Source: Rugamonas rubra | GTDB lineage: Bacteria; Pseudomonadota; Gammaproteobacteria; Burkholderiales; Burkholderiaceae_D | Direction of reading: 5' to 3' | Assembly: GCF_900114705.1 (NCBI RefSeq) | Contig: NZ_FOTW01000016.1 | Location: 1-64,000 of the forward strand | DNA length: 64,000 bases | Part shown: piece after piece, positions 1-8,650 of the stretch | How the letters are laid out: every line of letters starts with the position of its first letter | Position numbering within the stretch: the stretch's first letter is position 1 | Program-made: the position numbers and the translations under genes | The notes under the pieces: generated by a model | What the model saw: the letters and a program-made list of their open reading frames with translations, nothing else | What the model was told of the DNA's origin: nothing | The model's database searches: none

Positions 1-306
1 GGGATCAACCAGGAGATCTGGGGCGCGTGCATCGCCTACAACCTGGTGCGCCTTGAAATGGCCAACGTCGCCGCCGACGCTCAATGCAACCCCACCGACA
101 TCAGCTTCGTCCGTGCATTTCACATCATTCAATACGAACTAACATGGGCCGCCGCGACTCGCGCCTATGGCAAGCTGCCTTCCCTACTACAAAGAATGCG
201 GCAAAGGCTAGTCACAGAACTGACTGTCAAACGACCCGGCCGTCATTTTGACCGGGTCGTCAAATCAAAGGCACAGCGCTACCCATACAAGAAGTCAAAA
301 GCTTAA
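1..306 (+). pseudogene. IS4-type transposase, C-terminal part (cut by window edge)
   Basis: The reading frame is open from base 1 to a TAA at 304-306 and gives about 101 residues. It carries the YNLVRLEMA...A stretch and the basic KRPGRHFDRVVK...YP tail typical of the C-terminal end of IS4-family DDE transposases. The Y-(2)-R-(3)-E-like signature of these enzymes would lie at or just upstream of the visible part. The start lies outside the window, so it cannot be judged whether the element is intact. A copy of the GGGTCAGACCC repeat follows 13 bases after the stop. It is listed as pseudogene only because it is partial here; it may be a complete gene. Confidence 0.7.
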
Positions 307-318
307 GTCAACGGCATT

Positions 319-352
319 AGGGTCAGACCCTAGGTTTTCGCCGTTGGGTTTT
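319..352. repeat. Copy 1 of the AGGGTCAGACCCT repeat family
   Basis: The 13-bp palindrome AGGGTCAGACCCT is followed by AGGTTTTCGCCGTTGGGTTT. The same core plus a related tail (AGATTCACGCCGCTGGGTTT) recurs at 3741-3790, and a G-rich version at 28305-28345. It sits between the transposase end and the mgtA stop codon, so it lies downstream of both genes. Confidence 0.7.
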
Positions 353-374
353 CTTTGGGCCGCTGGTGCCGCGC

Positions 375-3032
375 TTAGATCGTGCCGTAGCGCCGCATCA
401 GCCAGGCCTTGCCGGTCTGGCACAGCGCCAGGTAGCCGAGCAGGATGGCCGGCAGCGCCAGCCAATAGCCGGGCGGCATGGCGGCGAAGCCAAGCGCGGC
501 GCCGAAGGGCGACACCGGCAGCCACACGCCGACGCCGCAGATGCCCAGCGTGGTGGCCAGCAGCGCGCGGCTGGGCTTGCTTTCGACGAAGGGGATGCGG
601 CCGGTGCGGATCACGTGCACCACCAGCGTTTGCGACAGCAGCGATTCGAGGAACCAGCCGGTCTGGAACAGCGCCGGGTCTTGGCCTGCGCCGAAGCCGA
701 ACCACAGCACGGCGAAGGTGAGGTAGTCGAACAGCGAGCTGATCGGGCCGAGCACCAGCATCACCCGGCCGATGTTGGCGATGTCCCAGCGGCGCGGCCG
801 GCGCAGGTAGTCGGCGTCGACGTGGTCGCTGGCCAGGGTGGTTTGCGACACGTCGTACAGCAGGTTGTTGAGCAGGATCTGCACCGGCGCCATCGGCAGG
901 AAGGGCAGCAGCACGCTGGCGCCGAGCACGCTGAGCATGTTGCCGAAGTTCGAGCTGGCGCTCATGCGGATGTATTTGCTGATGTTGCCGAACACCCGGC
1001 GGCCCTCCAGCACGCCGTCCTTCAGGGCCAGCAGGCTCTTTTCCAGCAGGATGATGTCGGCCGACTCCTTGGCGATGTCGACCGCGCTGTCGACCGAGAT
1101 GCCGACGTCGGCCGCCTTCAGCGCGGCGCCGTCGTTGATGCCGTCGCCCATGTAGCCGACCACGTGGCCGCCGCTCTGCAGCGCGCGGATCACGCGCGCC
1201 TTCTGCGCCGGCGCCAGCTTGGCGAACACCGTGGTGGTTTCGGCGCGGGCCGCCAGGGCGGCGTCGTCGAGGGCGTCGATGTCGCTGCCGAGCAGGGACT
1301 GCTGCACCTCCAGGCCGACATGGCGGCACACGCTGCGGGTGACCGCCTCGTTGTCGCCGGTCAGCACCTTGACGGCGATGCCGTAGTGGCGCAGCGCGCT
1401 GATGGCCGCCGCCGCGCTGTCCTTGGGCGGGTCGAGGAAGGCGATGTAGCCGACCAGCACCAGATCGGCCTCGTCGGCGGCGCCGAAGCCGGCCGCGCCG
1501 GCCGGCAACTCGCGGCAGGCCACGGCGATGACGCGGAAGCCGTCCTCGTTGAGCGTTTCGACGACGCGGCCGAGGGCGGCGCCGTGGTGGTCCTGCAGGG
1601 CGATCAGCTGGCCGTCCAGCTCGGCGCGGGTGCTGACGGCCAGCACCTCCTCGACCGCGCCCTTGCAAATGAGCACGCGGCTGCCGTCGGCCCGCTCGAC
1701 GATCACCGACATGCGGCGGCGCTGGAAGTCGAAGGGCAGCTCGTCGACCTTGCGGAAGCCGGTCTCCGGCTTGATGTGCTCGTGTTCGTCGACATAGCGC
1801 AGCACGGCGACGTCGAGCAGGTTCTTCAGGCCGGTCTGGTAGAAGCTGTTGAGGTAGGCGTATTCGGTGACACGGGCCGAGTCCTTGCCGCCGATGTCGA
1901 GGTGTTTCTCCAAAATCACCCGGTCCTGGGTCAGGGTGCCGGTCTTGTCGGTGCACAACACGTCCATCGCGCCGAAGTTCTGGATGGAATTGAGGCGCTT
2001 GACGATGACCTTCTTGCCGGACATGGCCAGCGCGCCCTTGGCCAGGTTGATGGTGATGATCATCGGCAGCATCTCCGGCGCCAGGCCGACCGCCACGGCG
2101 ACGGCGAACAGCAGCGCGTGCAGCCAGTCGCCCTTGCCGACGCCGTTCAGCAGGAACACCAGCGGCACCATCACCAGCATCACCCGCATCATCAGCCAGA
2201 CGAATTTGTTGACGCCACGGTCGAAGCTGGTCAGCTCGCGCTGGCCGGACAGGTCGGCGGCGATCTGGCCGAAGCTGGTGGCGTCGCCGCTGGCCACCAC
2301 CACGCCGCGCGCGCTGCCGCTGACCACGGTGGAACCCATGTAGGCGATGTTGGGCAGGTCGAGCGCGGCCGGGGCGGGAGCGTCGCCGCCGTCGGCATTG
2401 GGCGGCAGGGCGTGGGCCTGCTTTTCCACCGGCATGGCCTCGCCGGTCAGCGCCGACTGGCTGACGAACAGGTCGCGGCAGGACAGTAGGCGCAGGTCGG
2501 CCGGCACGATGGCGCCGGCCGACAGCAGCACGATGTCGCCCGGCACCAGCTCGGCCAGCGCCACCTCGCGCGGCAGCGGCCCGCCGGCGCTGCCGCGCAG
2601 CACCGTGGTGGTGGTGCGCACCATCGAGCGCAGTTGCTCGGCGGCGCGGTCGGAGCGGTGCTCCTGGACGAAGGACAGCAGCGAGGACAGCACCACCATG
2701 ATGGCGATGACGCTGCCGCTCCAGGTTTCGCCGGTGAGGAAGTTGACCACCGCCAAGGCCAGCAACAGCAGCGACAGGGGGCTGGCCAGCAACAACAGGA
2801 AGCGCAGCAGGACGTTGCGGCGCGCCTGGTGGCGTATGGCGTTGGGGCCGTGGCGCTTGAGGCGCAGCGCGGCCTCGGCCTCGGCCAGGCCGTCGGCGCC
2901 GCTCTCCAGCGCGGCCAGCACGGCCGTCGGCTCCTGGCGGGCGAAGCGCAGCGTGGCGGCGGCGGCGGCGGCGGGTTGGGTGGGTGCGGTCTTGCCGTTG
3001 CTGCCGTTGGCCTTGCTTGTGTGGTCGAACAA
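375..3032 (-). CDS. mgtA: Magnesium-translocating P-type ATPase
   Basis: This is an 885-residue P3B-type ATPase that imports Mg2+ across the inner membrane. The phosphorylation motif CTDKTGTLT lies near residue 355, preceded by the PEMLPMIITINLAKGA membrane segment that marks the MgtA/MgtB branch. The hinge GDGINDGAALKAADVGISV is present, with membrane helices before and after. Length fits the family (about 900). The start is TTG at 3032 with AAGGA about 8 bases upstream. The first 35 residues (Ala/Thr rich) are poorly conserved. The divergent hemerythrin gene shares a 270-bp intergenic region containing two FNR-like boxes, so oxygen control rather than PhoPQ control is inferred. No leader ORF or Mg riboswitch was recognised. 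Confidence 0.93.
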   Translation of the reverse strand: MFDHTSKANGSNGKTAPTQPAAAAAATLRFARQEPTAVLAALESGADGLAEAEAALRLKRHGPNAIRHQARRNVLLRFLLLLASPLSLLLLALAVVNFLTGETWSGSVIAIMVVLSSLLSFVQEHRSDRAAEQLRSMVRTTTTVLRGSAGGPLPREVALAELVPGDIVLLSAGAIVPADLRLLSCRDLFVSQSALTGEAMPVEKQAHALPPNADGGDAPAPAALDLPNIAYMGSTVVSGSARGVVVASGDATSFGQIAADLSGQRELTSFDRGVNKFVWLMMRVMLVMVPLVFLLNGVGKGDWLHALLFAVAVAVGLAPEMLPMIITINLAKGALAMSGKKVIVKRLNSIQNFGAMDVLCTDKTGTLTQDRVILEKHLDIGGKDSARVTEYAYLNSFYQTGLKNLLDVAVLRYVDEHEHIKPETGFRKVDELPFDFQRRRMSVIVERADGSRVLICKGAVEEVLAVSTRAELDGQLIALQDHHGAALGRVVETLNEDGFRVIAVACRELPAGAAGFGAADEADLVLVGYIAFLDPPKDSAAAAISALRHYGIAVKVLTGDNEAVTRSVCRHVGLEVQQSLLGSDIDALDDAALAARAETTTVFAKLAPAQKARVIRALQSGGHVVGYMGDGINDGAALKAADVGISVDSAVDIAKESADIILLEKSLLALKDGVLEGRRVFGNISKYIRMSASSNFGNMLSVLGASVLLPFLPMAPVQILLNNLLYDVSQTTLASDHVDADYLRRPRRWDIANIGRVMLVLGPISSLFDYLTFAVLWFGFGAGQDPALFQTGWFLESLLSQTLVVHVIRTGRIPFVESKPSRALLATTLGICGVGVWLPVSPFGAALGFAAMPPGYWLALPAILLGYLALCQTGKAWLMRRYGTI

Positions 3033-3134
3033 AGCGGGGTTCCTTGCGGTGGTGGCGGGCGGATGGGCGGGCGCGGCGCGCTGACCTTGTTTCTGCGACG
3101 TGCTTGCAGAATATCAATGCTTCGGTGGAAAAAA

Positions 3135-3148
3135 ATGACATGGATCAA
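3135..3148. promoter_or_regulatory. Weak FNR-like box upstream of mgtA
   Basis: ATGAC-ATGG-ATCAA matches the FNR/ANR consensus TTGAT-N4-ATCAA with one perfect half site. It lies about 105 bases upstream of the mgtA start. Confidence 0.4.
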
Positions 3149-3201
3149 AATTGCCCGAAAAACCAAGGTGTTGGGTGTGCAATGCTGTTTTATCGGCATA
3201 T

Positions 3202-3215
3202 TTGATCTAGGTCAA
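3202..3215. promoter_or_regulatory. FNR-type box between mgtA and hemerythrin gene
   Basis: TTGATCTAGGTCAA fits the FNR/ANR pattern TTGAT-N4-(A/G)TCAA. It is about 90 bases upstream of the hemerythrin ATG. The identical 14-mer occurs at 23759-23772 next to the second fnr-like gene. Confidence 0.7.
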
Positions 3216-3305
3216 TCGGATCTACTGACTTTGGCCGGCGAGGCGCTCACAGTGGGGTGGGCGGCGCGTTGCGCGGCAAGGAATCACCACTAAGCAGGAG
3301 GAAAT

Positions 3306-3683
3306 ATGGAACACATGGAATGGTCGCCGGAAATGGCGCTGGGCATCGAGTCGCTCGACCAGGCGCACCAGGCGCTGCTGGCGCAAATGCTGCACCTGGC
3401 GCAGGCCAACGACGACGCGCTCGACGACGGCTTCGCCTTGCTGGTCAAGCATCTGGAGCGCGACTTCCGCGAGGAGGAGGATTTGATGGAGACCATCGCC
3501 TATCCCGCCATCCAGAGCCACCGCGAGCAGCACGCCCGCGTGCTGGGGGCGCTGCACGTGGTGGTGCCGGGCGACCACGCCGCCGCGCGCGAGGCGCTGG
3601 GCCTGCTGCCGCTGTGGTTCCAGGTGCACTTGTCGACCCAGGACGCGGCATTGGCGATGGCGCTGAACCTGGCCGACGCCTGA
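3306..3683 (+). CDS. Bacteriohemerythrin-like di-iron protein
   Basis: This is a single-domain hemerythrin of 125 residues, a cytoplasmic four-helix bundle that normally binds O2 at a di-iron site. Ligand positions seen are H21, E57, H72, H76, H108 and D113 in the usual spacing (SHREQH; VH-4-D). The conserved His of the HFxxEE motif is replaced by Asp53 (RDFREEE), so one iron ligand is changed. A good ribosome site (CAGGAGG) lies about 6 bases before the ATG. An FNR-type box upstream suggests induction when oxygen falls. A GC-rich hairpin without a U tract (3686-3710) follows the stop. Confidence 0.88.
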   Translation: MEHMEWSPEMALGIESLDQAHQALLAQMLHLAQANDDALDDGFALLVKHLERDFREEEDLMETIAYPAIQSHREQHARVLGALHVVVPGDHAAAREALGLLPLWFQVHLSTQDAALAMALNLADA

Positions 3684-3740
3684 GCGCCGGCGCGCTTTCA
3701 AGGCGCCGGCGGCTATCACACCACCCAACGGCAACGAGCC

Positions 3741-3790
3741 AGGGTCAGACCCTCAGGGTCTGACCCTAGATTCACGCCGCTGGGTTTTCC
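3741..3790. repeat. Copy 2 of the AGGGTCAGACCCT repeat family
   Basis: AGGGTCAGACCCT and AGGGTCTGACCCT flank a single C, giving a perfect 27-bp inverted repeat at 3741-3767. The tail AGATTCACGCCGCTGGGTTT follows and matches copy 1. It sits in the convergent gap between the hemerythrin and dksA-like genes. Confidence 0.75.
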
Positions 3791-3841
3791 TAACTCCGCT
3801 GCGCTCACGCGGGATGGCGCAAGCGCGAATGGCTACGGCCG

Positions 3842-4240
3842 CTATCGCGCCTTGAGGTGCTGCCGGTTCGGATGCTGCTCGGCCTCCTCCTGGCAGGGCA
3901 GACACATGCGCGCGCCGGGCTGGGCGCGCAGGCGCTCGGTGCCGATCAGCGCGCCGCAGTTGGCGCAACTGCCGTAGTTGCCGGCGGCGATGCGGCCCAG
4001 CGCGGCGTCGATGCTGCGCAGTTCGGCCAACTCGTGGCTCAGCTGGGCCAGGTTGGCCTCGTTCTCCATGCTCGCTTCGGCCTGGTCGCCACCCTCTTCG
4101 AAGAAGTTGGCAAGCGCCAGTTGTTGTGGATCGTCGCCCTGGTGCAGGCGTTCGCGCACGGTGGCGATCAGTTGCTGGCGCTGCGCGCGCAGTTGCGCGC
4201 CGAACTCGTCGACCAGTTGGCTGGCGAATGGCGTGGTCAT
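3842..4240 (-). CDS. DksA/TraR-family C4 zinc-finger protein
   Basis: The protein has 132 residues from the ATG at 4240. The N-terminal half is a predicted coiled coil (QLRAQRQQLIATVRERL...), and the C-terminal half has the DksA/TraR zinc finger CANC...CLPC. Family members bind the secondary channel of RNA polymerase and modulate stringent-type responses. This one has no DxxDxA tip motif that I can identify, so a DksA2 or TraR-like paralogue is more likely than housekeeping DksA. The frame stays open upstream, but that extension is low complexity. The chosen ATG overlaps the stop of a 21-codon upstream ORF as ATGA. An FNR-type box lies upstream at 4475-4488. Confidence 0.8.
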   Translation of the reverse strand: MTTPFASQLVDEFGAQLRAQRQQLIATVRERLHQGDDPQQLALANFFEEGGDQAEASMENEANLAQLSHELAELRSIDAALGRIAAGNYGSCANCGALIGTERLRAQPGARMCLPCQEEAEQHPNRQHLKAR

Positions 4241-4302
4241 GGCGTCTGCCCCCGGCTGCGCTGGGGCGCGTCGATGATGGCGTGGCGGACGGGAGTTGAC
4301 AT
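4237..4302 (-). CDS. Possible 21-residue leader peptide upstream of the dksA-like gene
   Basis: The ATG at 4302 has a strong ribosome site (AAGGAAACATC before it). The 21-codon frame ends in a TGA that overlaps the ATG of the dksA-like gene (ATGA, 4237-4240). The dksA-like ATG itself has only a moderate purine-rich region, so translation may be coupled. No family is recognised. It could also be the true N-terminus of the protein split by a frameshift. Confidence 0.35.
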   Translation of the reverse strand: MSTPVRHAIIDAPQRSRGQTP

Positions 4303-4474
4303 GATGTTTCCTTGTAAGCGGCCTGTGGCGCGCGGATGCTTGGGGGTTGCGAATTGGCCGAACGGCGGGGCCGGACGGCGTACCGGACGGTGTGCCGGAC
4401 TGATTGCCCGGCTGCACATGGCGCTGCCTTGATTGCAATGTAACTGCGTAGCCCCGTCTAGTCAGTAGGCAGAT

Positions 4475-4488
4475 TTGATCTAAGTCAA
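4475..4488. promoter_or_regulatory. FNR-type box upstream of the PAS kinase and dksA-like genes
   Basis: TTGATCTAAGTCAA matches TTGAT-N4-(A/G)TCAA. It lies in the divergent region between the minus-strand dksA-like gene and the plus-strand sensor kinase and could serve either. Confidence 0.65.
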
Positions 4489-4566
4489 AGATCCGGACAA
4501 AAGACTGGCGGCCCCCTCCGCCGGCTCGGCTTTTGTCAGAACAGCCCGAATACGTTAAACTGGCCG

Positions 4567-6102
4567 TTGCCGCTATTGAAACGCTACGCCGTCAGGACTA
4601 TCCCCTTGAAGAATTTGGTAATTGAAGGACAGAGCCTGGAATGGTTGCTGACGTCGGCCACCGACGCCATGCTGATCATCGACCACGAGGGCAAGATCGT
4701 GCTGCTCAACCCCGCGCTGGAGAAACTGTTCGGTTACGCGCCCGCCGCGCTGCTGGGCCAGACCATCGAGATGCTGGTGCCGGCGCGGCTGCGCCACGCC
4801 CACGTCGGCCAGCGCGCCGACTTCTTCAGCCAGCCACGGCCGCGCGCCATGGGCGGCGGCGCCGAGTTGATGGCGCTGCACCGGGACGGCCGCGAGTTCC
4901 CCGTCGAGGTCAGCCTGTCGCCGCTGCAAGGCGCGCAGGCGCAGCCACTGGTGCTGGCCACCATCCACGACATCACCAGCCGCAAGGCGGCCGAGGCGGC
5001 GCTGCAGGAGAGCGAGGCGCGCATGCGCGCCATCTTCGAGACGGCGGTCGACGCCATCATCACCATCGACGAGCGCGGCATCATGGAGCGGCTCAACCCG
5101 GCCGCGCAGGCGCTGTTCGGCTACAGCGAGGCCGAGGCGGCCGGGCAGAACGTGTCCATCCTGATGCCCGCGCCGCACCGCGCCCGCCACGACGGCTACC
5201 TCGAGCACTACCTGGACACCGGCGAGAAGAAGATCATCGGCAAGGGCCGCGAGGTCGAGGGCCTGCGCCGCGACGGCACGCTGTTCCCGATGGACTTGAC
5301 GGTGACAGAGATGAAGCTGGGCAGCCGGCGCATGTTCACCGGCATGGTGCGCGACATCACCGCGCGCAAGGCCGCCGAGCAGCACAACCGCGCGCTGCTG
5401 CAGGAGATCAGCAGCGCCAACGAGGAGCTGACCAACTTCGCCTACGTCGTCTCGCACGACCTGAAGGCGCCGCTGCGCGGCATCGGCTCGCTGGCCGACT
5501 GGCTGGCCACCGACTACGCCGAGCACTTCAACGACGAGGGCAGGGAACACATGCGCCTGCTGATCAACCGGGTGCACCGCATGGGCGCGCTGATCGACGG
5601 CATCCTGCAGTACTCGCGCGTCGGCCGTGTCAAGGAGGCGCCGCTGCCGGTCGATTTGAACAAGCTGCTGGCCGACGTGGTCGACCTGCAGGCGGCGCCG
5701 GCGCACATCCGCGTCACCGTGGCGCCCGGCCTGCCGGTGGTGGTGGTCGAGCCGACCCGCATCCAGCAGGTGTTCCACAACCTGGTGTCGAACGCCATCA
5801 AATACATGGACAAGGCCGACGGCCGGGTCGAGGTGGCCTGCGCCGACGCCGGCGCCGACTGGCGCTTTGCCGTCAGCGACAACGGCCCCGGCATCGAGGC
5901 GCGCCACTTCGAGCGCATCTTCCAGCTGTTCCAGACGCTGGCCTCGCGCGACCGCGTCGAGAGCACCGGCGTCGGCCTGGCGCTGGTCAAGAAGATCGTC
6001 GAGATGTACCACGGCCAGTACGGCGTCGAGTCGGTGATCGGCCAAGGCAGCACCTTCTGGTTCACGCTACCCAAGGCCGCCTCGCCGGCGGCCGCCAAAT
6101 AA
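4567..6102 (+). CDS. PAS-PAS sensor histidine kinase
   Basis: This 511-residue kinase has no evident membrane segment. Two PAS domains (about residues 25-145 and 150-275) precede a HisKA domain with the phospho-acceptor in YVVSHDLKAPLRGI, then a HATPase with the N box (HNLVSNAIKY) and G box (DNGPGIE, GVGLALVKKIV). The second PAS resembles FixL-type sensor modules (ARHDGYLEHYLDTGEKKIIGKGREVEG), in which a His on the helix binds haem. That fits the FNR boxes nearby and suggests O2 or redox sensing. The open frame begins at TTG 4567, but TTG 4606, with CAGGA upstream, is the likelier start. The next three genes are signalling partners. Confidence 0.87.
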   Translation: MPLLKRYAVRTIPLKNLVIEGQSLEWLLTSATDAMLIIDHEGKIVLLNPALEKLFGYAPAALLGQTIEMLVPARLRHAHVGQRADFFSQPRPRAMGGGAELMALHRDGREFPVEVSLSPLQGAQAQPLVLATIHDITSRKAAEAALQESEARMRAIFETAVDAIITIDERGIMERLNPAAQALFGYSEAEAAGQNVSILMPAPHRARHDGYLEHYLDTGEKKIIGKGREVEGLRRDGTLFPMDLTVTEMKLGSRRMFTGMVRDITARKAAEQHNRALLQEISSANEELTNFAYVVSHDLKAPLRGIGSLADWLATDYAEHFNDEGREHMRLLINRVHRMGALIDGILQYSRVGRVKEAPLPVDLNKLLADVVDLQAAPAHIRVTVAPGLPVVVVEPTRIQQVFHNLVSNAIKYMDKADGRVEVACADAGADWRFAVSDNGPGIEARHFERIFQLFQTLASRDRVESTGVGLALVKKIVEMYHGQYGVESVIGQGSTFWFTLPKAASPAAAK

Positions 6103-6112
6103 GGACACCCGC

Positions 6113-6526
6113 ATGAAAAACAGCAACAAACCCATCCTGCTGATCGAGGACGACCACGTCGATGTGATGACCATCCTGCGCGCGCTCAAGGAGATTCACG
6201 TCGGTAACCCGGTGGTCAACATGGAGAACGGCGAGGTGGCGCTGGAGCACCTGCGCGCGCCCGGCGTGGAACGGCCCTGCATCATCCTGCTCGACCTGAA
6301 CATGCCGATCATGAACGGCATCGAGTTCCTCCAACTGGTCAAGGCCGACCCGGAGCTGCGCCGCATTCCGGTGATCGTGCTGACCACCTCGGAGGAGCAG
6401 CAGGACAAGGTCAACAGCTTCAACCTGGGCGTGGCCGGCTATATGGCCAAGCCGGTCGACTACCGCCGCTTCGTCGAGATGATGCGTTCGATCGACCTGT
6501 ACTGGACCCTGAGCGAGATGCCCTGA
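6113..6526 (+). CDS. Single-domain response regulator (Rcp1/CheY-like)
   Basis: This is a 137-residue stand-alone receiver domain. Acidic pocket residues (IEDD), the phospho-acceptor Asp in IILLDLNMP, the Thr in VLTTSEE and the Lys in MAKPVDY are all present. It has no output domain. It begins 10 bases after the PAS kinase stop and ends 5 bases before the next gene, so it is in the same operon. By analogy with Rcp1-type regulators it would shuttle phosphate from the upstream PAS kinase, perhaps to the REC-PAS kinase encoded next. Confidence 0.9.
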   Translation: MKNSNKPILLIEDDHVDVMTILRALKEIHVGNPVVNMENGEVALEHLRAPGVERPCIILLDLNMPIMNGIEFLQLVKADPELRRIPVIVLTTSEEQQDKVNSFNLGVAGYMAKPVDYRRFVEMMRSIDLYWTLSEMP

Positions 6527-6531
6527 ACGCC

Positions 6532-8013
6532 ATGAGCAAGCACCCGATCCGCGTCTTGATCGTCGAGGACGACGTGGTCGACCGCATCGCCTGCCGGCGC
6601 GCCTTCGCCGCCGACAGCGAGCACGACTTCATCCTGCTGGATTCCGAGAGCGGCCAGCAGGGCCTGGCGTTGGCGCACAGCGAGCGGCCCGACTGCATCC
6701 TGCTCGACTACCACCTGCCCGACCTGACCGGGCTGGAATTCCTCGCCCGCATCGGTGCCGACCCGGTGGCCACCGCCATCCCGGTGATGATGTTGACCGG
6801 CGCCGACAGCGCCGCCGTGGCCGCCGAGTCGATGCGCCGCGGTGCGCGCGACTACCTGGTCAAGGACGTCGACGGCCACTACCTGCGCTTCCTGCCGCAG
6901 GCCATCGACCGCATGCTGCGCGAGCAGCGCCTGCTCGACGACAAACGCCAGGTCGAGGCCAAGTTCCGCACCCTGGTCGAGCAGATCCAGGCGATCACCT
7001 ACATCGCCGAGCTCGACGAGGGCGAGACCATGCGCTACATCAGCCCGCAGATCCAGACGCTGGGCTACAGCCCGGCCGAGTGGCTGGCCGCGCCCGGCCT
7101 GCACGCCGGCCGCATGCACCCGGACGAGCGGCTCGCCGCGCTGCAGGCGATAGTCGCCAGCCGGCGCGCCGGCACGGCGCTGCGGCTGGAGTACCGGCTG
7201 TACGCGCGCGACGGCGCCGAGCACTGGTTCCGCGACGAGGCCGAGGTGGTGCGCGACGACGCCGGCGTGCCCCTGTTCATGCAGGGCATCCTGGTCGACA
7301 TCACCCCCAACAAGCTGGCCGAGCAGGCGCTGCTGCAGTCGCAGCACGAGCTGCGCCGGCTGGCGGCGCACCAGGAAAGCATCAAGGAGGGCGAGCGCAA
7401 GCGCATCGCCCAGGAGATCCACGACGAGCTGGGCGGCCTGCTGACCGGCATCAAGGCCTACATCAGCGTGGCGATCGAGCGCGCCGAGGCGGCCGGCCGG
7501 CCGGCCGAGCCGCTGCTGGCCGACGCCGCCGGGCTGGCGCAGGACGCCATCGGCACGGTGCGCCGGGTCATCACCGACCTGCGTCCCAGCGTGCTCGACC
7601 AGCTGGGCGTGTGGGCCGCGCTGGAATGGTACGTCGAGCAGGTCAGCCAGCGCGCCGGCCTGCACTGCAGCTGCCACATCGACGCCGCCGCCGCCGCGCT
7701 GGAGCTGGGGCCGGAGCGCAGCACGATGCTGTTCCGCATCGTCCAGGAGGCGCTGACCAACGTGGTGCGCCACGCCGAGGCCAGCGAGGTCAGCCTGAGC
7801 GTGCGCCGCGTCGCCGGCGCGCTCGAGGTGGTCATCGACGACGACGGCAAGGGTATCGAGACCGAGCGCCTGCTCAACCGCGAGTCCTGGGGCATTTTGG
7901 GCATGCACGAACGCAGCCGTCATTTCGACGGCGAATTGAACATACACGGCAAGGCCGGCCAGGGCACCACCCTGCAACTGCGCCTGCCCCTGGAGGAAGA
8001 CAATGGAAGTTAA
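6532..8013 (+). CDS. Hybrid REC-PAS-histidine kinase, NarX/HisKA_3 type
   Basis: This 493-residue soluble protein has an N-terminal receiver (Asp in CILLDYHLP, residues 5-125), a central PAS domain (about 140-265), a HisKA_3 dimerisation domain with the acceptor in RKRIAQEIHDELGG, and a HATPase (QEALTNVVRHAEA, DDGKGIE). The receiver at the N-terminus means its kinase can be switched by another kinase or phosphotransfer protein. It starts 5 bases after the single-domain regulator and overlaps the next regulator gene by 11 bases. HisKA_3 kinases pair with NarL-type regulators, which is what follows. Confidence 0.9.
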   Translation: MSKHPIRVLIVEDDVVDRIACRRAFAADSEHDFILLDSESGQQGLALAHSERPDCILLDYHLPDLTGLEFLARIGADPVATAIPVMMLTGADSAAVAAESMRRGARDYLVKDVDGHYLRFLPQAIDRMLREQRLLDDKRQVEAKFRTLVEQIQAITYIAELDEGETMRYISPQIQTLGYSPAEWLAAPGLHAGRMHPDERLAALQAIVASRRAGTALRLEYRLYARDGAEHWFRDEAEVVRDDAGVPLFMQGILVDITPNKLAEQALLQSQHELRRLAAHQESIKEGERKRIAQEIHDELGGLLTGIKAYISVAIERAEAAGRPAEPLLADAAGLAQDAIGTVRRVITDLRPSVLDQLGVWAALEWYVEQVSQRAGLHCSCHIDAAAAALELGPERSTMLFRIVQEALTNVVRHAEASEVSLSVRRVAGALEVVIDDDGKGIETERLLNRESWGILGMHERSRHFDGELNIHGKAGQGTTLQLRLPLEEDNGS

Positions 8014-8641
8014 GCCGATCCGCGTGCTGCTGGTCGACGACCACGCCATCGCCCGCAACGGCGTGCGCCTGATGCTCAGCGCCGCCGACGATATTTGCGT
8101 CATGGGCGAGGCGTCCAACGCCATCGAGGCGATCGAGCGGGTCGGCGAGCAGGTGTTCGACGTGGCCCTGCTCGACATCACCATGCCCGGCAAGAACGGC
8201 CTGGAGCTGCTCAAGCAGCTGCGCGCCGAGCAGCCCAAGCTGGCCGTGCTGATGCTGAGCACGTATTCGGAGGAGATCTACGCGGTGCGCGCGCTCAAGC
8301 TGGGCGCCTCCGGCTATTTGACCAAGGATGCGCCGACGGCCGTGCTGGTGGCGGCGGTGCGCAAGGCGGCCGCCGGCGGCAAGCACGTCAGCCCGGCGCT
8401 GCTGGAGAAGCTGGCCAGCCTGATCGGCGGCGGCGGCACGTCGAGCCACGAGGCGCTGTCGAACCGCGAGCTGGAGGTGTTCAAGCTGATCGCCGCCGGC
8501 GAGTCGCTGGTGCGCATCGGCGAGCTGATGCATCTGAGCCCGAACACCGTGACCACCTACCGCACCCGCATCCTGGAGAAGATGGGGCTGGGCAGCAACG
8601 CCGAGTTGACCCGGTATGCGCTGGAGAACGGCATCATCTGA
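8003..8641 (+). CDS. NarL/FixJ-family response regulator
   Basis: This 212-residue regulator has a receiver domain (VDDH, phospho-Asp in VALLDITMP, Lys in YLTKDAP) and a C-terminal LuxR-type helix-turn-helix (LSNRELEVFKLIAAGESLVR...TVTTYRTRILEKMG). It overlaps the kinase gene by 11 bases, so it is the cognate partner. Targets are unknown. Repeated TTTCCCCTACAA motifs upstream of the fnr gene (13913-13956) are possible sites for such a regulator. This is inference only. Confidence 0.92.
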   Translation: MEVKPIRVLLVDDHAIARNGVRLMLSAADDICVMGEASNAIEAIERVGEQVFDVALLDITMPGKNGLELLKQLRAEQPKLAVLMLSTYSEEIYAVRALKLGASGYLTKDAPTAVLVAAVRKAAAGGKHVSPALLEKLASLIGGGGTSSHEALSNRELEVFKLIAAGESLVRIGELMHLSPNTVTTYRTRILEKMGLGSNAELTRYALENGII

Positions 8642-8650
8642 GCGCGCGGA

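Noticed and set aside
366..2489. Long plus-strand open frame antisense to mgtA
   Set aside because: Composition is that of an antisense shadow of a GC-rich gene (His/Gln/Ala/Gly-rich, no domain).
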